Part shown: piece by piece, positions 23,053 to 26,928 of the stretch
Layout of the letters: each line of letters begins with the position of its first letter
Numbering within the stretch: position 1 is the stretch's first letter
Virus record (IMG/VR): IMGVR_UViG_3300032242_000676
Location: 1-26,928 of that record
Direction: 5' to 3' (one strand)
Source of the DNA: a virus
Length of the DNA: 26,928 nucleotides
Notes under the pieces: generated by a model
Databases searched by the model: none
What the model saw: the letters and a program-made list of their open reading frames with translations, nothing else
Told to the model about the DNA's origin: nothing
Made by a program: the position numbers and the translations under genes

Positions 23053-23904
23053 TTAAGCGACTACCAAGTCCTCCACATCAATGACGTTGGACTTTAGCTT
23101 GGCCATGCCGTCAGCGAGACTCCACAACGCACGGTTGAGTTTGACGTTCTCATTGACGCCTTGCACTCCTCTGGTGTGCATTCTTCTGCCAGTGGCTGTC
23201 TTGCCTAATACACCACCCTTGATGATGTTCTCTTGAACACGGTTAAACGTGGTCCAGAGGTCAGACTGTACGTCTTCATAGCGATTGGCTTGGAGAACGC
23301 GCTCTGCTGTCACTGGGGGCTTGTCATCCCAGCGTAGGGACAATGCAGTGTTGGCAAACAACTCTTGCTCTTGTCTGTCCAATGTAATGCTCTTGAATTC
23401 ATCAATACTGTTGCTAATTTGCTTGACGTTTTCCAATACCTTGAACGAACCCTCAATTACGTCTTGAACCACTCTGCCGCTGTGGCGTACACGTACGTCA
23501 GACTGAATGTCGCCAGCAATCAAACCGTTAGAGCACACAAAACGGAAAAATCCTGCGAGCAATTGGTAAGAACTTGTACCGTCGTGGCTGTTGATCAACA
23601 CCAACTCAGGCACCTCGCCTTGTGAGGCAATTGCATCAGGGTGACGCATACGCACCATGTGCTTAGTGAACTCGCGCTTTGCCAAGTCGCGGCACTTAGT
23701 TTGGCGAACTTCAAAGGGCTCAAACCCCTCAAGACGCAACCCGTCAATAACATCAAGCGTGGGAATAAACGTGTATTTTTGGCCACGTGACTCATGAGCC
23801 TCACTGGCCAACACGCTGGGAGCGTAGCGAGCAATCATATCGTTGCTCAATGCAGACTGTGAGCGGAAAGAAAACTGATTGGATGAAGTTGAAAAACGGT
23901 ACAT
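23053..23904 (-). CDS. DUF932-family phage protein
   Basis: A 283-aa protein, start MYRFSTSSNQFSFRSQSALS at 23902-23904, preferred over a start 45 bases upstream because AAAGGA lies just before it and the upstream part falls in the promoter leader. The body has YTFIPTLDVIDGLRLEGFEP, then HMVRMRHPDAI, LVLINSHDGTSSYQLLAGFF and RFVCSNGLIAGDIQSDVRVR, the signature run of DUF932 (phage/plasmid-like proteins). The function is unknown; DUF932 proteins are common in phages and plasmids. It is the single gene of unit B. The C-terminus GRRMHTRGVQGVNENVKLNR is basic. Confidence 0.9.
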   Translation of the reverse strand: MYRFSTSSNQFSFRSQSALSNDMIARYAPSVLASEAHESRGQKYTFIPTLDVIDGLRLEGFEPFEVRQTKCRDLAKREFTKHMVRMRHPDAIASQGEVPELVLINSHDGTSSYQLLAGFFRFVCSNGLIAGDIQSDVRVRHSGRVVQDVIEGSFKVLENVKQISNSIDEFKSITLDRQEQELFANTALSLRWDDKPPVTAERVLQANRYEDVQSDLWTTFNRVQENIIKGGVLGKTATGRRMHTRGVQGVNENVKLNRALWSLADGMAKLKSNVIDVEDLVVA

Positions 23905-23919
23905 GATGATTTCCTTTAA

Positions 23920-23987
23920 AGTTGTTTCAAATAAACTTGCTCTCTGCAAGTGCCTCTATCTTAACTGAAAGTTAATAACCTACGCAA
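23920..23987 (-). promoter_or_regulatory. Promoter-leader element B
   Basis: On the minus strand: TTGCGT (23987-23982), 18-base spacer, TAAGAT (23963-23958), hairpin ACTTGC-AGAGA-GCAAGT (23951-23935), then TTATTTGAAA before the DUF932 SD. The spacer carries the perfect inverted repeat TTAACT-TTC-AGTTAA. The -35 overlaps the stop of the glycosyltransferase gene. It is the second of three copies and has the strongest hairpin (6 bp). Its -35 is the weakest. Confidence 0.8.
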
Positions 23988-24948
23988 GTGTGTGGTTAAT
24001 AACGATTGATTTTATTTGTTGAAGTGTTGTTTGTTTGTCAACATACGCCTTAGCAAACATTTCATCTGGCAGGCTTTTATCGTAGGAGTTGATAACGTCC
24101 AACATATTGGCTTTGCTCTTGACGACTAATGCAGGATCAATTGGGTAGTCGCTCAGTGCAAGGGTGTCTTGGCATGACTCATCAAACAGGCATATGGTCC
24201 CGCTGTTCAGCGACTCATAAAAGCGATTGGCCAAGTAGTTGTACGCTGTATGCGTTTTCTGATCTTCGATGTACAGAGAAAATCCATATTTTGCTAGGTC
24301 ACCCCTTTGGATATTTAATCTATTGATGTAGTCTGGCTGTACACCAAGTGCATCAAACTTAATTCTGTTTTTTAAGTGCGTTGATACAGTCATACCATCA
24401 AAATACTTTTTGAAGTATTCTTTGCGGTCGTCTCTGTATGACCCATAGTAAATGCAGTTGTGGTCGCCTTGATTTACGTGCGAGTAGTTACCGTAGACAA
24501 GTGAGTTGAGATTCATGAGAATCCAATCGTCCACATATTTCATGACGACCTTGCTGACTCGGTGTGGGTGGTTGGCCAGTACAGTGTACTTGCGACCTGC
24601 TTTTGCGGCCATCCAGAGGGTCCTAGGTTCGCCTAAATTGTATTCGTTGGTGACATAGTACAGCTTGGCATTTGGGTTTTGTTCTAACCACGCATAGTCA
24701 GTGTAGGCGTAATGACTGGCATGGACAAAAACGATAGCATCATATCCACCACGCACATAGTCATTGACGTTAGGGTAAGACCAGATCAAGTCAGCACCAA
24801 GTGCATCAGCAATCATACGTGCGTTTTGCCAATGTAAATTTTCCACTGGACCGTCGTGACTAGCCTTGTGGCTGTCAATGACCAGAATGCGGCCAGTAAA
24901 TTTCTTCACTGGCTCCATGTCGTTAAATAAATTAAGTTGTTGATTCAT
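23980..24948 (-). CDS. Putative GT-B-like glycosyltransferase
   Basis: A 322-aa protein with start MNQQLNLFNDMEPVKKFTGR at 24946-24948 (17 bases inside the previous gene). The N-terminal half has RILVIDSHKA and GYDAIVFVHASHYAYTDYAW, a Rossmann-like pattern, then KLYYVTNEYNLGEPRTLW. The C-terminal half has NCIYYGSYRDDRKEYFKKYF (164-183) and NRFYESLNSGTICLFDES (241-258). The last resembles the acidic sugar-nucleotide-binding end of GT-B enzymes such as phage T4 alpha-glucosyltransferase. It may modify DNA, or sugars on the virion or host surface. The window has no hydroxymethylase, so the acceptor is unknown. It lies third in unit C. The assignment is from motif resemblance only. Confidence 0.62.
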   Translation of the reverse strand: MNQQLNLFNDMEPVKKFTGRILVIDSHKASHDGPVENLHWQNARMIADALGADLIWSYPNVNDYVRGGYDAIVFVHASHYAYTDYAWLEQNPNAKLYYVTNEYNLGEPRTLWMAAKAGRKYTVLANHPHRVSKVVMKYVDDWILMNLNSLVYGNYSHVNQGDHNCIYYGSYRDDRKEYFKKYFDGMTVSTHLKNRIKFDALGVQPDYINRLNIQRGDLAKYGFSLYIEDQKTHTAYNYLANRFYESLNSGTICLFDESCQDTLALSDYPIDPALVVKSKANMLDVINSYDKSLPDEMFAKAYVDKQTTLQQIKSIVINHTLA

Positions 24949-25129
24949 GTTGAGCCAACACTGCCTGCAAGCCTGCCAACAACTGCTCTGCCTCAACCTT
25001 GGTCAAAGTCACATTAAAAGAACCGTGACTAGCTTGTAGGCCCATCCAGACATCAGTGTCCTCCCACTCTGACACTGATACTCTAACGCCATCTTCGGTA
25101 CGAATAATTGTTTCGATTTGTGTTTTCAT
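24932..25129 (-). CDS. Small unknown protein in unit C
   Basis: A 65-aa protein, MKTQIETIIRTEDGVRVSVS at the start, then VWMGLQASHGSFNVTLTKVE, ending in a helix (EQLLAGLQAVLAQHE). It has a beta-beta-helix look but no conserved catalytic residue. The ATG at 25127-25129 is preceded by AAAGGA and by a UUCG hairpin. It overlaps the glycosyltransferase start by 17 bases, so it may be co-translated with it. No family recognised. Confidence 0.72.
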   Translation of the reverse strand: MKTQIETIIRTEDGVRVSVSEWEDTDVWMGLQASHGSFNVTLTKVEAEQLLAGLQAVLAQHESTT

Positions 25130-25143
25130 GATTGTTCCTTTGA

Positions 25144-25157
25144 GCCCCCGAAGGGGC
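25144..25157 (-). other. cUUCGg hairpin between genes
   Basis: The minus strand reads GCCCC-TTCG-GGGGC: a 5-bp GC stem with the very stable UUCG tetraloop closed by C-G, 7 bases after the stop of the 105-aa gene and 15 bases before the ATG of the 65-aa gene. No U-tract follows, so it is not a classical terminator. It may protect the upstream mRNA end or influence the ribosome site (AAAGGA) that follows. Confidence 0.65.
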
Positions 25158-25164
25158 GTTTGGT

Positions 25165-25482
25165 TTAACGTGATGTAACTTTGACTGAGAATTGTGTGGT
25201 GACTTTGGTGTATTCCAGATATTTAGTTTCACCAAATTCGGCAACAAATTTTTCTTTGTCAAAAAGAGTTTTGTTGCAACCAATATACGTTGCACTGAAC
25301 AAATTGCCTTCTACAAACTGGACTTCTTTGCCTTTAACAATTTTTTTGTCTAGCAAACCAAGTGAACCTTTGTCTTTAATGCTGTCTTTAATTGCTTCAG
25401 CTTGCTTTGTTAGCTCGGCAATGCGAGCAAGTAACTCGCCCAACGTGTCTACGGGGGAGAGGGTAATATCGTTTGCATTCAT
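25165..25482 (-). CDS. Coiled-coil phage protein, first gene of unit C
   Basis: A 105-aa protein with start MNANDITLSPVDTLGELLAR at 25480-25482; an upstream start 75 bases earlier falls in the promoter. A helical N-terminus (ELTKQAEAIKDSIKDKG) is followed by a beta part (VKGKEVQFVEGNLFSATYIG) and a C-terminal LEYTKVTTQFSVKVTSR. The coiled coil, beta hairpin, and xYxKxTTxxxVKVxxR ending resemble a small phage family I know from early genes (sometimes linked to nuclease inhibition, which I cannot confirm). AAAGGA precedes the ATG. It is driven by promoter C. Confidence 0.75.
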   Translation of the reverse strand: MNANDITLSPVDTLGELLARIAELTKQAEAIKDSIKDKGSLGLLDKKIVKGKEVQFVEGNLFSATYIGCNKTLFDKEKFVAEFGETKYLEYTKVTTQFSVKVTSR

Positions 25483-25496
25483 GATGTTTTCCTTTG

Positions 25497-25557
25497 TTTC
25501 AAATAACCTGCTCTGTTGCAGTGATATGAATCTTAACAGAAAGTTAATGCCTGTCAA
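25497..25557 (-). promoter_or_regulatory. Promoter-leader element C
   Basis: On the minus strand: TTGACA (25557-25552), 16-base spacer, TAAGAT (25535-25530), hairpin CTGC-AACAGA-GCAG (25521-25508), then GTTATTTGAAAC and the SD of the 105-aa gene. The spacer carries TTAAC-N5-GTTAA. This copy is nearest to a perfect sigma70 promoter. It follows the stop of the Ref-like gene by about 20 bases and starts unit C. Confidence 0.82.
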
Positions 25558-25578
25558 ACGACTATTTATATTGCCCTT

Positions 25579-25872
25579 CTAATCTGAGGGGTTATTCAAC
25601 AATTTTGCAACATCATTGGCTAGGTCGTCTTCTGTGAAACCCCAGTGCTTTGGAAATCCTTTGGTGCCTAGGCCGTGGACACCCGTATTTCCTCTGTGGT
25701 GCTCAGGACAGAGTGGCAATACATAAATGTTTTTTGACCGTCCCCAACCTTCAGCTTTGCGTCTGGGGTGATGCAGTTCAGCAGGTGTACCCTCATACCC
25801 CATGCGTTTACAGACTACACACCCGAGTTCAGCCACCGAATTCATGTATTGTTTTTCTGCCTTAGTCGTCAT
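25579..25872 (-). CDS. Ref-like HNH nuclease
   Basis: A 97-aa protein similar in layout to P1 Ref, a RecA-dependent HNH endonuclease that cuts DNA at D-loops. Visible are GCVVCKRMGYEGTPAELHHP (Cys18, Cys21, His34, His35), SKNIYVLPLCPEHHRGNTGV (Cys55, His58, His59) and KGFPKHWGFT near the end. The AELHHP and LCPEHHRG elements are the HNH core. P1 Ref is longer, with a basic N-terminus that this one lacks. It could act on recombination intermediates or nick DNA. The start overlaps the previous gene by ATGA, so it is the last of four chained genes upstream of promoter C. Confidence 0.82.
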   Translation of the reverse strand: MTTKAEKQYMNSVAELGCVVCKRMGYEGTPAELHHPRRKAEGWGRSKNIYVLPLCPEHHRGNTGVHGLGTKGFPKHWGFTEDDLANDVAKLLNNPSD

Positions 25873-26213
25873 ACTACGGCCTTATCGAACGCCCTATTGC
25901 TGGCCTCTTGAGAGCGCCATACGTCGATTCTTGCTTGTGCCGCTACCAGTTGCCACCTCAGTTGTTCCTCTAGCTGTATGGACTCTTTAATGGCCGTCAA
26001 ATGGGCTTTGTATCGGGGATTGCTGTACGCCTCACGTTCTTGGGCATTCACAGCCTCATAGCCTGCCTCAAGCGCTTCTTTGCACAATTCTGCCTTCAAA
26101 GTCTTTCGATATTCTTCCAAGTAAAAACGATTGGCTTTTGCCTGAGCAAAAACAACTGCATGACTGTACATAAAATCTACAGCCGCATTTGGATCAATTA
26201 ATTTTTCAGTCAT
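25869..26213 (-). CDS. Helical protein upstream of Ref-like gene
   Basis: A 114-aa, almost fully helical protein: MTEKLIDPNAAVDFMYSHAV, then AKANRFYLEEYRKTLKAELC, and a long charged helix with EREAYSNPRYKAHLTAIKES followed by EEQLRWQLVAAQARIDVW. This arrangement recurs directly upstream of Ref-like nucleases in phages that I recall, so the two may work together, possibly on single-stranded DNA. That is inference, and no motif shows it. It overlaps its neighbours by ATGA on both sides. Confidence 0.75.
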   Translation of the reverse strand: MTEKLIDPNAAVDFMYSHAVVFAQAKANRFYLEEYRKTLKAELCKEALEAGYEAVNAQEREAYSNPRYKAHLTAIKESIQLEEQLRWQLVAAQARIDVWRSQEASNRAFDKAVV

Positions 26214-26542
26214 GCGTTTTTCTCCTTCAACAACTGCTCTGCTTGCAATACGGTGTGTTTGATGATTGCTTGCATAGTTTCACCACCGTGTGGCCATGCT
26301 ATGTTGTGAATTTCCTCATCAGTTAATCCCGCCCATTGTTTTTGTTTAGTAAAATTTATTAGTGGTTGTGTTTCAAGTTCAATGCGTCTTTCAATACGTT
26401 TAAATTCTTCATCTTCTTCAATCATGTGTTTTTCTACTTTTGTTTTTGGTATGTAATGTGGATATGGTTCATTGACCAGTTCCACGCCTTGGCCAGTCTC
26501 ATAGGCTTTGACAGCTTTGCTATCCCACATTGGTTTTATCAT
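26210..26542 (-). CDS. Small WxGLT-module protein
   Basis: A 110-aa acidic protein, MIKPMWDSKAVKAYETGQGV at the start, with helical middle (EEDEEFKRIERRIELETQ). The C-terminal 41 residues begin WAGLTDEEIHNIAW and end EQLLKEKNA. The same module layout ends the neighbouring protein (26539 onward). The module recurs in small proteins of aquatic phages, from memory, without a known function. It overlaps both neighbours by ATGA. Confidence 0.78.
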   Translation of the reverse strand: MIKPMWDSKAVKAYETGQGVELVNEPYPHYIPKTKVEKHMIEEDEEFKRIERRIELETQPLINFTKQKQWAGLTDEEIHNIAWPHGGETMQAIIKHTVLQAEQLLKEKNA

Positions 26543-26928
26543 GTGTTCTTCTCCTTCAGCTTGGCTTCAACTAAGTCAACAATTTGTTCTATACAAGCGC
26601 CCATCATCAGTAAATCTGAGCGAGTAAATCTTGCATCATTAATTAGTTTTTCAAACTCTCCTTGCGTTAGTCCTACCCATGTGCGTTGTGGTGTGGTGTC
26701 GGCATAACCAAACAATTCTGCAAACTCACGCAACAAATATGTTCCATGAGAACCGTCATCAAACCTAATTTCAGGAGAACCACCAGCGGTTAAATAATGA
26801 ACTACGCCAAGGCTTTCGTCTTCAATGCAAACAACCCTATCGCCAACTTTTGGCATACGCATAGACACAGGCTCATCTTTTGTTTCTGGTTGTGGTGTGG
26901 TGGTGTAGGTATACTGTTGTGCATAAAG
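26539..26928 (-). CDS. WxGLT-module protein, 5' end beyond window
   Basis: The frame is open to the right edge: 20 further codons (LYAQQYTYTTTPQPETKDEP) precede the GTG at 26866-26868 and the two ATGs (26860-26862, 26854-26856), none of which has a good SD. I therefore take it as a partial gene whose start lies outside. The visible part has MPKVGDRVVCIEDESLGVVH with GGSPEIRFDDGSHGTYLLRE, a small beta-barrel-like domain, and then the shared module WVGLTQGEFEKLI ending EAKLKEKNT. It overlaps the next gene by ATGA. Confidence 0.7.
   Translation of the reverse strand, partial: LYAQQYTYTTTPQPETKDEPVSMRMPKVGDRVVCIEDESLGVVHYLTAGGSPEIRFDDGSHGTYLLREFAELFGYADTTPQRTWVGLTQGEFEKLINDARFTRSDLLMMGACIEQIVDLVEAKLKEKNT

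Noticed and set aside
23905-23949. Longer start for the DUF932 gene
   Set aside because: The extra codons lie in the promoter-leader region with no SD. The ATG at 23904 has AAAGGA.
24949-24996. Longer start for the glycosyltransferase-like gene
   Set aside because: The extra residues (MRQSSCWQACRQCWLN) look unlike a protein start and lie entirely within the previous gene.
25483-25557. Longer start for the 105-aa protein
   Set aside because: Upstream codons overlap promoter C. The ATG at 25482 has AAAGGA.
1-26928. tRNA, rRNA, integrase, transposase, attachment site or replication origin
   Set aside because: I looked by eye for anticodon-arm and tRNA T-arm patterns and for recombinase families and saw none. 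A tRNAscan-SE run would settle tRNAs.

Overview
The window is a stretch of a tailed double-stranded DNA phage genome (Caudoviricetes) in which every supported gene lies on the minus strand, so it reads right to left. Genes are packed with ATGA or TAATG overlaps and strong Shine-Dalgarno (SD) sites. No bacterial, integrase, tRNA, rRNA or CRISPR sequence is visible. The protein families (GLYANIHKK/DUF6321-like, KSKSKEAF/DUF6496-like, KGG-rich His protein, [13 protein letters not shown]-type tail fibres, WxGLT proteins) are ones I associate with uncultured aquatic phages. A short-tailed (podovirus-like) virus of a Gram-negative aquatic bacterium is my best guess: there is a P22-like long portal and a gp4-like tail adaptor, and no tape measure, sheath or tail tube gene is seen. 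The remaining tail genes may lie left of base 1, and the host is not determined by the sequence.

Right part (26928-21254), accessory/regulatory genes. Four small genes chained by ATGA overlaps end in a Ref-type HNH nuclease. Then come three short transcription units, each starting with a copy of the same promoter-plus-leader element (promoters C, B and A). Unit C carries a 105-aa coiled-coil protein, a 65-aa protein and a GT-B-like glycosyltransferase. Unit B carries a DUF932 protein. Unit A carries a DUF6011 zinc protein, followed by five small proteins that lead into the packaging genes.

Middle part (21202-9373), packaging and head. The order is terminase small and large subunits, a 1149-aa polyvalent protein, portal, two tiny genes (one of 52 aa, easily missed), a GroES-like co-chaperonin, a scaffold candidate, two virion-associated proteins and the major capsid protein. 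A textbook Rho-independent terminator follows the capsid gene. The co-chaperonin next to scaffold and capsid suggests that capsid folding uses host GroEL with a phage-supplied lid.

Left part (9339-1), remaining virion proteins and tail. It holds a structural protein carrying beta-rich inserts, a 582-aa His/Lys/Gly-rich repeat protein, another structural protein, two small basic proteins, the tail adaptor with an inserted discoidin-like domain, a zinc-ribbon protein, and a run of tail-fibre proteins built from repeats. The last of these is a glycine-rich protein cut by the left edge.

The observation most worth follow-up is the three-copy promoter element with an operator-like palindrome and a hairpin predicted to sit at the very 5' end of the mRNA. 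Others are the discoidin insert in the tail adaptor, the phage GroES, a GNAT-like domain in the polyvalent protein with a possible overprinted ORF beside it, UNCG-type hairpins just before ribosome binding sites, and a shared C-terminal WxGLT module in neighbouring small genes. There is no stretch of more than 300 bases without a gene.
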